Positions 35,805-48,313 are shown, counted from the stretch's first letter. The stretch: 60,000 nucleotides of DNA from Phoronis australis (GCA_002633005.1 NMRA01000193.1:68641-128640), one strand, 5' to 3'. Notes: generated by a model from the letters alone, not told the origin. Numbers and translations are program-made.

Positions 35805-36328
35805 GGGCAATTTCATATTGACTTAACTCCAGTCTGAGCGAAGCGTCGACGTAAACAGCGCAGTTAAATGGACCGTTCATATTGGCTTCGGTAGTTAACG
35901 GACGTTGAAGTTGGTGTCGTCATCGAAGTTACCGCAAGGTAGCGCTGTCCGCTAAGATTTTTTTCAATGTGACAATTTGGGAACATTTACATGTGCTAAG
36001 TGACATTAAACTTATTTTGAAATCGATTGGTTATTATTAGACCAAAATATAAGCAGCTATTAGTGACGACACTACCCTGTAACTGTTGACAATAACAGTG
36101 GCACCAGGCAATAACTTCGATTGAACTGAAGTTAAGCATTCATACTGCACCGCAATGTCGACAGTGCGCTATTATGGTAAATCCACCTGTTAACTGCGAT
36201 GTTAACTGGAGCTGTTAACTGCGATGTTAACTGGAGCTGTTAACTGCGATCCCGGACCGGAGTTAAACGTTCATACTGATTGCAACTCCCCAAACCATCA
36301 ACGTATGGGATTTTAGTATGAAAGGCCC
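35805..36328. mobile_element. Fold-back element with GTTAACTG-rich interior
   Basis: The left edge GGGCAATTTCATATTGACTT and the right edge (reverse complement GGGCCTTTCATACTAAAA) form imperfect inverted ends, and subterminal TTAACTCC and GTTAAACGTTCATA segments are also mirrored. A 25-bp tandem repeat (36187-36250) lies inside. No coding capacity. Confidence 0.55.
36187..36250 (+). repeat. 25-bp tandem repeat, 2.5 copies
   Basis: CTGTTAACTGCGATGTTAAC plus TGGAG is repeated in tandem. Each unit carries two GTTAAC palindromes. Confidence 0.85.
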
Positions 36329-37749
36329 TTATAAGATGCTACTTCATACATAACCTTAAAAGTTTGATAATTGAGTTACAAGCTGCTCAGGTGTACTGGC
36401 AGTTGGTATTTATTCATTAGATTTTAATGAATGGCCTTTATATTGCCTGCAGGGCTGTGTTTGTAGTCAGAGAGGCGTTTACAGTGATTGTGAATTACAG
36501 AGCACTTCACTCTTCCATTTTACTTGCTTCACTGCTGTTCAATTTCGGTTGCTTTAAACCACAGTTTCATCTGAAGATTCTCACTAAAGGGGTTTATGTA
36601 CATCAGAATAGATGATTAGGTCTGAGAATATCAGTCATTGTACCTGATACCTCTAATAGGAGGAAGAATGGGTTCCCCAATTATATCTTACTGTAATCAG
36701 TTCTTGCCCATGGAAAATTTTCGAGTTTGTTCTGAGCCAAAATTGTAACCATGGAATGCCTCAAGTTCTCAAAATGTGATGTAACTGGTGGCAAATCTAA
36801 ATAACCAATTCTTCTTTGGGTAATGGTCTGGGTGGCATTTGTTATAGATTTCAGTATGTAAGGTATCTCAGTCAGTGACAAACAGAGGCCTTTGCTTTTC
36901 TTCCTAGACTGACTTCTATAGATTCAATATGGGTAACATTGTTCTCATTAGTTAGGATTCAGTAAGTGCTGAAATCAGTTTTACAAAACAATTGAGGAAT
37001 GCAGGAGTGAGAAATGGCATTTGTGTGATGGTGGCATTGGGTGTGGTCATCCTATGACAACTTGCAATAGACTCATTCCCAGGAGTACTCTGATTAATGC
37101 TAGGTTCAAGCAAGTAGTGAAAATACTAGCAGATGTGCTATCTATGAAGGGGTCATTTTCACCAATGGTTTGTTATCTCATCATTTGATCCGCTTGCTAT
37201 CAAAAGTTGATGTCAAATACGTCTTCTGTCCGCAATAAATTCAACGATGTCTGTTAATTCTCCTCCATTTTAGAGAAAGTTGATTGTCTAGAATTATAGC
37301 CATTTTTGTTTTTCGAGGTCTCCTAACATTGTTGTGAATGGTAAAAAAATATGCTACCTTGTTCTGTGCATGTGTGTCCATTTAAGTATGCGGTGTGGAC
37401 GAAAGCACCAGCAAAAGTGATACTTGCAATCATTCTCATGTGAACGAGGTATTACAATACAGCTTTGTCGATGTCCCAGTTTTGATATTGTGTTCATCCT
37501 GGTCTAGCTAAAATTGCTTCATCTTTTACAATTACATGCAAATTTTTAGGCTGTAGATAAGGTATTAAACTTCAATTTATTGTTTCTTGATGACAGGTCA
37601 TGGTTTGCTCTATGGCAACCCCTTTATAGCATTGTGTGGGTAACTAATTGACTTTTCATAGAAACGTCTGGAAATATGATGGCGGGCAATAACCTTGCAG
37701 GTTTCCACTTAAGGCGTTTGCTTGTAAAATCTTAACTTTCGAGTGCGGT

Positions 37750-37980
37750 GAAAACTCACCAATTCAGGACATAGTATGACAGATTGAGATTTTATGTTAT
37801 TTTCTCATTTTGTCATACATGATTTATAGTACCAGACTGATGCTTTGCCATGTCAAAGTTCTGTTCCATAGCTAACAACCGAAAATATTTTGAAAAATTC
37901 CAGACATTCCCAACAGCACTTGAAAAATGAAAAAGGGCAATCTTGACTGTTCTTTTGTCTGAAATTGGTGAGACTGTAAG
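37750..37980. mobile_element. ~230-bp fold-back family, copy 1
   Basis: The left arm contains AACTCACCAATTCAGGACAT and the right arm contains TTGTCTGAAATTGGTGAGAC, which are inverted relatives. The same pairing and nearly the same spacing are seen at 46118-46345, and single arms are seen at several other places. Confidence 0.65.
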
Positions 37981-38820
37981 GTGACATCAATTGACAAAAC
38001 TGTCTACTAGAGGTGGCTTGCTTTCCATAGAAAATCATTTTTTGTGGATGTACAAATACTTACAAATCATGCAATTTTGGCTTTTTAAGCGCTGCAAATT
38101 GTTGCATTGTGCCATTTTTCAATTGAATAGTCAATGTGAAGGTTTAATAAAGAGTCATGCTTCATTTCCTTTTAATTGAGTCACTGCTAAAACAAAGTAA
38201 TTTAGAAATCATCAATTTCAGTTATCAACACCAGCTTTAAATGGGCTTACTTAATGAGTATTTATATTCAGTGTGTTTACTAAATGACCTATTGATAACT
38301 CTTGACTTTGTGTTTATGCATTATCAAATGTCATCTTGCATACCAGTGTGAATTTAAATATCATTATTTCTCCTAGCTCTTAAGATTCAAGTATTTTCTT
38401 TGCTTGTCTGTTGTGGAGGGGTTGTATCGCTGGTGTCATTATCATTTTAACGTGGTTATAGACTAGCCTCCCACCAACAAAACTTACCTTTGATTTAGGC
38501 TTCTCATCATTATGAAAGGGGTCTCAAATTGTTCCTTTGTACTTGGAGGTGATTTCTGTGCTTACAAAGAACTTACAGCTCATCGTTGCTCGAGACCTGC
38601 TGTAAACAATAGTGCAAAAGCCGCAGTGTCAGTTTTTCCCAGGCCACAAACCATTTCTCATCTGTCATTTCTCAATGGTAAGTGATCTAAATATTTTTTT
38701 GAGGAACGTGTGTTTGTAGCTGCTTTAAATGCGTTAAGCGCCTGCAGGAGTCGTAAGCAGCTGTAGGTAAAACAATGCAAGCACCTTTGATGGCCTTAAG
38801 GCGAAAACAGTCTTGAGTAT

Positions 38821-39262
38821 AGCCGCTTTTACACGAGAGACAGTTGTCACCGTGTCAGTGGTCACGGCGCGACTTTCTCCACTTTAGTTGCATTTACACG
38901 GCATTAGATCATAAACTGGATCACCATGAGTCATTTACATGAAGACTGTCTGTGCATGCTCGCATAAACAATAACAAATGTCCAAACCACGAATGTCCAA
39001 ACCACATGGAATGCCAGCTGATCACCCGAATACACGCTATTGCGCAAGCGCATTGAAAGATGATCCATTTCCTCCAGGGCCCCAGTTGTGTTTAGACGTG
39101 TAGTTGACACTGGAACTTCTGACTGAGTGCAACTCGCTCTACCTATCAAACCGGTGTCAAAAACTGGTCGCCGCGTGTCAATCCTGTTTACACACACTTG
39201 CACTGGAGCAGCTGTTCCGAGTTAGCTGCGCCGGGTCGGCTGTCTCTCATGTAAATGCAGCT
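38821..39262. mobile_element. MITE-like element with ~23-bp inverted ends
   Basis: The left end AGCCGCTTTTACACGAGAGA and the right end (reverse complement AGCTGCATTTACATGAGAGA) flank about 440 bp rich in GTGTCA and GTTTACAC segments. TAT is found immediately outside both ends, a possible short target duplication. Confidence 0.65.
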
Positions 39263-39537
39263 TATCTGAGCACCGATCTATTGAATCGCTTCGAAGGTTT
39301 CTTTCCCATTAAGGAAAATCTCAGCTATCGAAGCTTCCCTTGTATTTCCAACCAACTCCTCCTCTGAGGCAGGCGACATCTGAGTTGTCCCTAGTTTCCT
39401 GGATGAAACACAAGATGACGTAGTTGATTCACTGAATATGTGTGTCCCATGCCGCGACTTCTAATGATTACTCCCATTGGGTTGGATTTAACTTTTTTCA
39501 CTGTTGGGGAGTTGCGCAGCTCCACAGTTTTATCCAT

Positions 39538-39843
39538 TGACACAGACTCATATTCTCGAGGAAACACGGTTAACGGACCGCCAAACAAGGGTCACTGACT
39601 CATCGGCTTCCTGGGTCAGCTGACATCTCCATTTTGTCCTTGACCCGTGTTTGGCGGTCCGTTAACCGTGTTTCCTCGGGAATATGAGTCCGTGTCCCGT
39701 GTATTTGGGTGCGTGGATCGTGTTTTGTGAGTCCATTCCCGTGTTTGTGAGTCAGTGGACTGTGTTTGCAGGTCTGTGAGTCGTGTTCATGTGTCCGTGC
39801 CCCGTGTTTATGAGTCCGTTGACCGTGTAGTTTAGGTACCTTG
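39538..39843. repeat. CCGTGTTT-unit palindromic element, copy 1 (incomplete)
   Basis: A central inverted pair (GAGGAAACACGGTTAACGGA and its mirror TCCGTTAACCGTGTTTCCTC) is followed by a series of about 20-bp units of the form GTCCGTG...CCGTGTTTRTGA, ending GTAGTTTAGGTACCTT. The matching left end AAGGTACCTAAAC is absent here but present at 41179. A 113-codon frame through it, rich in THKHG repeats, is a by-product of the units. Confidence 0.8.
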
Positions 39844-40600
39844 TTATTGCAGTAGACTAAAATGTTCTTACTGCTGTGATGAAATCTAAACACAATCACT
39901 TGTCTACCATATTGTGCGCTAAATAAGTTAAGCATATTCACTCAAAGGCGATTTTTCACCTGTCCAGGTGTCCTTTGAAGTAAGCTGTCTGGCTTCAAAA
40001 ATAAATACTTGTGAAAACACTAGCACTTTTGGGAATTCAAAACATCATTGAAAAGAACCCTTGCAACCAGCTTCAGTGTGCGTAAAGTGGTAACAATTTC
40101 TGAGCCTGTGAGGAATGTTATGCACGTATTGTAAAAAATTGCAGTACTGTATATGGTTCACATGTTCATGCAATCCCATTTGAATAGAGACAGTTGTCAC
40201 AGGTTTTGTATGACCCTAGAAAAATGTCCAGATTTGGCTAGTAAATTCATAACGTCATACCTCAGAAGTGGATGATCGTATTCATTTGAAATTTTATATG
40301 CTTTATGTACCGTTTTCCAAAACGCTGTTTGGAATTGTTTTTAAAATGTTCCACTTTTGCATTAGGGACTTTCAAAAAAGGACTTTTACATTTTTTATAT
40401 TTCACTAAATACACACACTTGTGGGCCCTAGTACTACGTCTCCTTAATATAACTTTAAAAAGTCTGGCAATGAGCCATTTTCTTCAAGCCATTCATTGTG
40501 TGATTGTTTTTGTGACGTCAATTAATTACTAAGTTTTAAATCAAATCCACAGTCAGTAATTTAAATAACTCTGTGTAGATTTGATGTGGAGATGTCTCTT

Positions 40601-40889
40601 AAGTCCTGTTTAGACATCAACTTTTGGCCCGGCGCATCTGACACGGAACAAATTGACCCGTGTCAAGCAGCCGTTTACACACACAACTCACTAACTGTAA
40701 GACGGAAATGGGTGACAAAAGTTGTCACCGCGGTCACTAACTGTGGCAAGACGGAAATGGGCCCCGGTGGCAAAAGTTGCCGCTCTGGTGTCAATTTGTT
40801 CCGTGACAATGCAGTTTACACACTGGAACAACTCGTTCCGTGTCAGTTGATCCGTGTCAACTTTTGTAGTGTAAACGGCACTTTAGTTG
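40601..40889. mobile_element. Fold-back element with GTGTCAACTTTTG arms
   Basis: The left part has TGTTTAGACATCAACTTTTG and GACACGGAACAAATTGAC. The right part is the mirror (GTCAATTTGTTCCGTG, CAACTTTTGTAGTGTAAACG). The centre holds a duplicated segment with AGACGGAAATGGG and GGTGNCAAAAGTTG. It is adjacent to the minisatellite at 40913. Confidence 0.65.
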
Positions 40890-40912
40890 AGTGTTTACAC
40901 GAGTACTTCCAC

Positions 40913-41073
40913 TGAATGGACCAGAGTCCTTCCTCTAAATGGACCAGAGTCCTTCCACTGAATGGACCAGAGTCCTTCCTCTGAATGGACCAGAGTCCTT
41001 CCTCTGAATGGACCAGAGTCCTAATTCCTCTGAATGGACCAGAGTCCTTCCTCTGAATGGACCAGAGTCCTTC
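40913..41073 (+). repeat. Minisatellite, 23 bp x 7
   Basis: There are seven units of TGAATGGACCAGAGTCCTTC plus CTC, with one 26-bp variant. It lies between two fold-back elements. Confidence 0.95.
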
Positions 41074-41178
41074 TTTGTTGTGGGAGTGAGGTCAAGGTTT
41101 GTAGATAGCTCACCGGCAAGGCATTCTATAAGTAGACAACCTAGGTTCTCGCCACATGAGGTGACTGGAAAACAACTT

Positions 41179-41557
41179 CAAGGTACCTAAACTACATGGT
41201 CAACGGACTCATAAACATGGGCACGGACGCATGAACACGACTCACGGACCTGCAAACACCGTCCACTGACTCACAAACACGGGAACGGACTCACAAAACA
41301 CGATCCACGCACCCAAATACATGGGACACGAACTCATATTCACGAGGAAACACGGTTAACGGATCGCCTAACACGGGTCACGGACTCATCGGCTTCCTGG
41401 GTCAGCTGACATCTTCATTTTGTCCGTGACCCGTGTTTGGCGGTCCGTTAACCGTGTTTCCTTGTGAATATGAGTCCGTGTCCCGTGTATTTGGGTGCGT
41501 GCAGGTCCGTGAGTCGTGTTTATGAGTCCGTTGACTGTGTAGTTTAGGTACCTTGAA
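41179..41557. mobile_element. CCGTGTTT-unit palindromic element, copy 2 (complete)
   Basis: The element opens AAGGTACCTAAACTACATGG and closes with the mirror TGTAGTTTAGGTACCTT. Between them runs a palindrome built of short direct units (CGGACTCAnAAACACG on the left arm, their reverse complement on the right), with a centre near CAGCTGACATCTTCATTTTG. The left arm has more units than the right. The centre and right arm correspond to the copy at 39538-39843. No protein is encoded. Confidence 0.85.
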
Positions 41558-41932
41558 CTTGGTTTCAAGTTTATGTATGTCTGTAATGGCTATGTTCCTG
41601 TACTGTCTTTAGCTTTAGTCTGTGTTTGATGACAGCAGCTTGTGTCTGATGATAGAGTACTTAGGCGATGACCAAGGCAGGGATTTGGTGAGATCTGTAC
41701 CTTTGATCCCAACGTCTATGTGTTTATACGTTTATAAAGTATAGAAAAGTCTGGGTCAATGTAATGTTTACTACTTATGTAGATTTCAGAGCTGTTCGTC
41801 ACTGGAAATGTTAAAAAGTTTATGTAGTGTTGTTTCGTAGCAGCTACTCCATACAAACTATACTAACATCGAAGTAACCTAAATTCTATATAAGTTGTTT
41901 TTATTTAGAAATTTGACTTAATGATCTTTCAC

Positions 41933-41975
41933 TTATCTACCACGTTATGTCCCAAACTGATTGGAAGTTTTAGTT
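41933..41975 (+). repeat. ~230-bp fold-back family, single diverged arm
   Basis: CTTATCTACCACGTTATGTC followed by CCAAACTGATTGG parallels CTTATCTGCCGTTCTGTGTC followed by CTAAATTCGTGAG at 52196-52226. Confidence 0.4.
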
Positions 41976-44900
41976 ATGAAATCCAGGGCTGTGCATTTGA
42001 ACTGTGGCTGATTTGTCGCACAATCTCTCCCTAAATCATCTGTATTTTTTGACTTTTGGTAAATGTGATGGGTCATATACGTAAGAGCTAGTATACGCAT
42101 TAAGTGTTGACTTAAGGCATGAATGAACTGAGCTGAGAGTTTGCTTTTTGTGAAATTTTGAAGAGAAATATGTTCACACAGATATCAATAAACACAAGCA
42201 TGCAACTGTGTTTACATTGAAATTTACATCGGCAGAACAACCTTTGTGAAACACATTTATCCGTTTGTTCACGAAGAGTTGTGTAGTGCATCTTTTTTAC
42301 TGTTTGTCTCGCGCTTCGTCAAGATTTCACATTCTAGGCATTCTTGACCTAGACTGCATGATTAGCCAATCAATATTTGAATATCATAAGGTCCACTTTG
42401 ATAGGGAATTGAGTGTAGTTTTAAAATCTCATTTACTTTGACTTTGATAAGGTGTTGTTCAAGCAAGAACATAAGAAACAATCCAGTCTTTCCGTAAGTG
42501 ATGTTTTCTTCTTTCTTTGTGTCTTTTGGTCGTACCGGTATAATGAGTCTCCAGTGTTGGCAATACCTGTTCTACTCATCTATGGGGTACTGTACTGTAA
42601 TATACCATTTACACTACACCCGGCCCTTGACACCCCTTGACTGACTGGTAGAGATCCTTGTTTACGGAAAGTGAATGGAAGTAATGGAATCTGACCTGTT
42701 CCACGGAATTAAAGATAATAATTTACACACTACACAGGCACCATACTGCTAATATTTTTGTTTTGAATTACTTAAAATTAAGAATGTAATCCATGAAATT
42801 TGACAATTTTGGCTACAAATCTATCAGTGATTGTTTCACATGAACATGTAGTTGTTCATTCTTACTGAAGGTGGTGTTGTATTTTTATTGGTATGGCATG
42901 ATGCAGCAAAAACTTATTCTTCTTCTGTTTTATCGTTTTGAATCAGTAAAATAAAATTTGCTATCTTACAAAACGGTCTAAAAAGAGAAGTTTATACTTG
43001 CTAAAATGGATTTATCTGTTGGTAAAAACGGAAAACCAGGGTCTCTAGTTGCCACACAAACTGACAGTGTGCAACTGTAGGTGGAAATTGACATCCTGTC
43101 TGTTCATGGTATCAACATGCCACCCAATTTTGAGGTAGTGCAAGTTCTGTTGGACCATCTTGCTCCATGTCTGAACTTGGACAAGTAGGAAGTAATTATC
43201 TCAATTATGCTCAAGTCTGTACTGTTCAAAAGTAGACCCAAATTTGATGCTGTTCCTGCAACTAGTATTTTCTAGGTTGGCTGTGAACAATACCATATCA
43301 TATCTACTTTCATTTGTGACCTTCAGACAAAGCTGTGGCTTTCTGTATGTGAAGGGCATTGACTTGTTCATAAACCAGCAGGGTGGGGGGGAGGAATGTT
43401 TATTAAGTGCAATTTGTTATTTGGCAACATTATATAAAAGATTCTTAAAAACAATTTACAAGTTTTATTGATGTTTGTGTAGCTTCTCCTACAAGCCATG
43501 CTAGTTGTAGACTAAAATCTTCTTAATCTTTATTTCTGTGGAGAATTTTGACAAAATAGAAGACTAACGGTAGGTTTTGTTGTACATACTGGTAAAGAGG
43601 CTTATGGCATGGTAGCTACCTAAGTCTACAGCCCAGGACCAACCTGTTGACTTCAGAACACACTGTATCAACAGATTGTGGTTTGTTGCCCATCTGCTAA
43701 TGATATCACCAGTCAGTGTGGCAAACTCAAAAACATTCTAAAATTTCAAACATGTTTTTGTAGGATATCAATTCTGAACAATTAATTATAATACTGACAA
43801 TGGTTTAACTAATGAAGACAAAAAAGGAAGGAAATGAATTGTGTGTAGTGCTGTAACTTAAATGTATGCGAAAATTCATTACCTTGTGCCTAATTTTACA
43901 AATTTCCTAGCTTTTATCGTTTTGATTTGTTGCCATCTGCTGGCCCAACTTGACTTGTGGTTCAACTGAATCAGTGTCATGTGTTGGGGAGCAAAATTGG
44001 GCTTTTATGAGTAGCTATTCCTAGAAACTTGATTGGTATGGCTGTGTCAGACCTGTACATGGACACAGCTGATGTTTGTGTTGTAAACTGGGTATTATGT
44101 GTAAGACAGTGAGAGACCTGCTGAGACTTGGGGTGTATGATAGGACATTCACATTACTGAACTCTTGCTGTGATAAATGCAGGGCTTTGAGCTTGTTAGA
44201 GATTAGACCTGGGTGAAGAAGGAACAGGTCTTGTATCTTGGTCATAATCTGTTGTTTTCTAGCCTGTGAACATGATGAATTGGTCTAATTGATGGGCATG
44301 TTGTGAACTTTGAAGCAAGTCAAAGGTTGGGTGTTGTTTGTGTGTATAGGTGATATTGTTTTTAGTCTAGATTAGAAGGGCTTAACTATGTAGATGTGTT
44401 TTGATCCCAGGCACATCATTGTAAATTCCTGGATAATCCTATCAGTAGTATAATATCTACTTCATTATCTGGGTTGTAATACCCGCAGTATTTATTACCA
44501 TAGCACTTCTATTGTCCTTATGCCTTGTTTCTGCGTATCTGTTTTGAAACAGTCTAGACTACCATCTTGATTATCATACTAATTGGATGTTTACACAGCC
44601 AATCACATGATTTATCTCTCCATTCTGACACTCCAGTGGAATTGAACTTCATTGATGATTTTAGAATCTCCTGTGAAGAACACCTGGTCATCTATTTACA
44701 TGTATGTACCTAAGTTGTTTGCCTGCAAATTGGAGTGTGTTTGAATTTCGATACCTCTGTCTGTGCAAGGTGTACAGTCATGCAGCATTTTTCGAATTCC
44801 CCTTGAAGGTGGAAGGTATTTTTACACCACAGGATAAGAAAAGTGTTTGTTATTAATAGGTCTTAAATTGTTCAGGTCAGTGAGCTCAGACTGTCTCTGA

Positions 44901-45502
44901 GGGCTGGAGAGGACTAAAAACACAAAAAAGTGGATTTATTGCCATCAAGTGACTGTCTTTTGTTGAGCCAGATGACACAGGTCATCCCCGGTTGACCCCG
45001 TTGTGTGTGACAACGCTCTGCCCATTGTGTGAATTTGACGTAAAATGTCACTTTCTTGCTGGTGGTTAGATGAATTTTTCTATCCAAAGGTGTTAATCTT
45101 AGATTGGATTGACGTTTTTTGTTCAGGTTACCGCAGGTAGGTTCATAGTCCTCGCTGTGTTAAAATGTGGCACCCCTGAGAACCATGGTGATACGACTGT
45201 TATCTGCTGTCTTATGCCGTGCCAATTCTAACTAGTCCGTTGAACTGTTTACCAAGTGTAGAATCTTTGGTTGAGAGGGTGTAGTATTGAATGTGACCGA
45301 GTTTGTTCAGGTTTATGGTACGCCATCTTATTTGATATTTATCTCTAAGTTTTGGCTAAGCTTGATTTTTCTTTCATCCTCACTAACTTTATGGTAACCA
45401 TTGCTAATGAGGATGATAAACTACTTGTATTAACAAATCAACAGCTCGTTGCTAGAGTACTTTGTTGCATGTTTTAATCTAACTATTCACCTGTTGGCAA
45501 CA
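41976..45502. other. Non-coding stretch, T/G-rich on the + strand
   Basis: I see no coding or structural signal. By eye the + strand is enriched in T over A and G over C, as it is for most of 36-58 kb. Confidence 0.45.
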
Positions 45503-45602
45503 GTCACTTATATGGGTCTTCGATTTTGAGAACCAGTTTGATGTCAGTGGAGAAAACTATCCTAGTTCTATGGTGCTCCTGTAGGTAACTATGTACCCAT
45601 GT
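45503..45602. repeat. Diverged relative of the fold-back repeat at 1189
   Basis: CAGTCACTTATATGGGT and ATTTTGAGAACCAGTTT occur in the same order as in the left arm at 1189-1230. The right arm is much more worn (GTAGGTAACTATGTACCCATG). Confidence 0.6.
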
Positions 45603-46117
45603 GCCACAAAACTTAATTTTTAAATTTTAAGTGAACTGTTGGTGACTCCTGGTGTTGCTATTTCACCTCTACCTTAGTTCATCAGCAAGTTGCCGTCTGT
45701 GTGACAGCTCAAATCCTCAAGACTTTAACTGTCATCGCTGCTTTCAAAATAGGTCATTAATGTCCCCCCCCCCGAAAGTCTCCTTTTGCCAGACTATTCT
45801 CATGTAAATGAGTATGGTAATATGTCATTGTTACCCTAATGAAACCGATTTTATTATTTACACTATCAAATAACAATTGCGAAAATATTTGGAAATACTA
45901 GGGTTTTTTGTATGTTCACACTTGTTTTTCAGTGTATCAGTTATGGCGTTTTATGCAAAAACCACAATTTATTCACAAATTATTTCTTTTCCCAATTATA
46001 CTTGTACACATAATTCTCCAGGAAGTCACAAGATGGCGCTTGCTACAAATTTAAATGTTCACGGTTTTAATGAGATGTAGGATCTGCGTAATATTCCTTT
46101 GATGTTGTTTTATGTCA

Positions 46118-46345
46118 GAATGTCACAAATTTAGGACACATGGCGGACAAGCGAGTTTCTTTGTTTATTTTTCATTAAATATAAATCGTCACAAAATAAA
46201 GGCTTTATCAGCCTCAAGAAGTTCTATGCAATAACTGTAGGTGCCATTGGACAATATTTTGTCTTTCATATTAATGTTAGAAGCCTTTGAAAAATAAGAA
46301 TATATCAGTTTTGACAATGTTGTCTGAAATTGGTGAGATTTTGTC
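46118..46345. mobile_element. ~230-bp fold-back family, copy 2
   Basis: The left arm GAATGTCACAAATTTAGGAC and the right arm TTGTCTGAAATTGGTGAGAT are inverted relatives with the same overall span as copy 1 (37750-37980). Confidence 0.6.
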
Positions 46346-46975
46346 ACCAGATAACTCTTGTGTCACTGAAGGTCAAGAATCCTGGGGAAGATGAAGGGAG
46401 TTGTGATTGAGTTTGGACAGACTAGTTTTTCTTTTGGTAAAGTGTCATTGAAAATGACCATTAAATCCCCTTCTTCGCCTTCATTCAGCTAACTGGTCCC
46501 CAGAGAAGTGGTACTAGACACTGAGTAAGTTGTTAATTGAAGAAAATGGTTGTAATCATAACATGCGTTGGCCTGATAGCTAGATCATGTAAAAGCGTGG
46601 TTGAACCTCTGTTGGAATTGTCATTCTACTTTTGTGAATCATCCTGGGATATCTGGTTTTGATTTTTGAGTAAGGTTGTTTTTCACTCATCAAACCAGAC
46701 ATATGATTTATACTATGAAGTTTTTATACGATGTGTGATGAAGTTTTCATGATTTACAGCAAGGTAATTAGCATTTGAAAAATAGAATAAAAGGACAATT
46801 TTTGCAGTTATTTTTATACGAAGTAAGTGAAGAGTTACTTCACTCAAAAATTTCAAAATTATTGTCCTGTTCCATACTTCAAGGCTGAATGTGTAAATAA
46901 TCTAACAGTTGTTTTATGACATCTGCAGAAGATGCCTACTACTAAGTCTGATTGGATTTCAGTGTTTGACCGCAG

Positions 46976-47100
46976 GTCCCGATGGTTCAGTGGACTAGAG
47001 CGTCTGCACGGTTAGTAGAAGGTCTGGGGTTCAAGTCCTGGCCGGAGGCAGAAGTGGCCAACAGATGGCGTGCTGGCCAGACTTAAAAACGTTTGCGATA
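46976..47100 (+). repeat. tRNA-derived SINE-like sequence
   Basis: GATGGTTCAGTGGACTAGAG (A-box-like) and GGGGTTCAAGTCC (B-box-like) are spaced as in a tRNA, but the acceptor and T stems do not pair well and the same core appears inverted at 35290-35430. So I call a SINE head and not a functional tRNA gene. Confidence 0.6.
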
Positions 47101-47644
47101 TTTTTCCACGCCATATTGTAATTACATATTTATATAAATTGCATAACTGTTGGGAAATAATTGAATTTGATAGCAAATAGTGCTTTCTTATGAACCAGTC
47201 CACTAAAATGAATGTTGACAAAAATCTGGGAGTGGCAAGTAAAAGTTGTTCGCGTTTGTTGTCAGTCATTGGCACTGATATTACACTAATTAAGTCTCCC
47301 TGTAATTTCCTCATTTAACTCCTGGTTTCCTTGGTTACATCGGTAAGTAAATACCTTGTCATGGCAACTGTTGAAAAGGGTTATCCTGCGTACTTGTGCA
47401 ATGAGTTGAGACGAAGGCTGATAACTAAGGTAAATCCCTGTTGTCCTAAATACTGGCAGTATGAGCTGGGAGTTTTCCTTAAATTTCAGTCAAAAATATG
47501 TAAGCAAATTTCTGGTGATTTAGGTACAACATTTTTAGAAACTCTTATTTTTTCTGAATTATATGATTCATAATGCTTGTTTTTCATGCTTGTTAGAACT
47601 TTATATTCACAGAAAATATTTTGAATTGTGGGCATTCACAACAT

Positions 47645-47680
47645 TGTCTAAAAATTGGTGAGATTTTACTGTAATTTAGC
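47645..47680 (+). repeat. ~230-bp fold-back family, right arm only
   Basis: TTGTCTAAAAATTGGTGAGA then TTTTACTGTAATTTAGCC. No convincing left partner was seen about 200 bp upstream. Confidence 0.45.
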
Positions 47681-48313
47681 CTAAAACCTCCATTTTACTT
47701 TAATTGGATGTATGTTTGCAAAGTCTAACCTTGTTCGTTGCTGGTCTTGTCAGTGTTATGGTGAAGCAGTACACATGAAAGTTGACCATATTTGCTCCTG
47801 CTAGCTGAGAATGAATTGTAAAAGATTCAGAAGATATATTTTTATTGGGTCAAAAGATGTTTTCAGAATAATCTGCTTATGTTCAACTTTGTTCTTTGCT
47901 TCCTTAGTGTTTACTCTGGTATCTGCATAGAGCTTTGTTTATTATGAACTTCACCTGTAGCTATATTGTGTCATTGACTCCAAACCATGGTTAAATTTGT
48001 GGAGTATGGGGTGCAACTGTAGTCATTGAACCCAGACCTTTATGCAGTGTATGTCCATTTGGACGCCCTAGCACTAATCTGGATGCCCTGGCAAGGCTGC
48101 CCAATGTATCATTTGGATGCCCACTGTCAATAGGAACCTTTCAAGTTTGGACTCACACATTGTAATACTAGGAAGCCTCTGAAGGCTCACAGTGGGGGCT
48201 CTTTTTTCAAAGCAGGAAGAAATATACAATGCATATACAAAGAATATACATACAAAGTATGTACATTGTTGCTATGCTCACACTTGGTTGATAGCATTGT
48301 AAAAGTCTTGGTC

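Noticed and set aside
39600-39941. 113-codon minus-strand frame with THKHG-type repeats
   Set aside because: The repeats are the translation of the CCGTGTTT units of a non-coding palindromic element; the similar frame at 41386-41568 has the same cause.
40913-41073. CRISPR-like array
   Set aside because: The units are contiguous 23-bp tandem repeats without unique spacers, in an animal genome; it is a minisatellite.
46976-47050. tRNA gene
   Set aside because: A- and B-box-like segments are present, but acceptor and T stems pair poorly and a second copy exists inverted at 35290-35430, so a SINE is the better reading.
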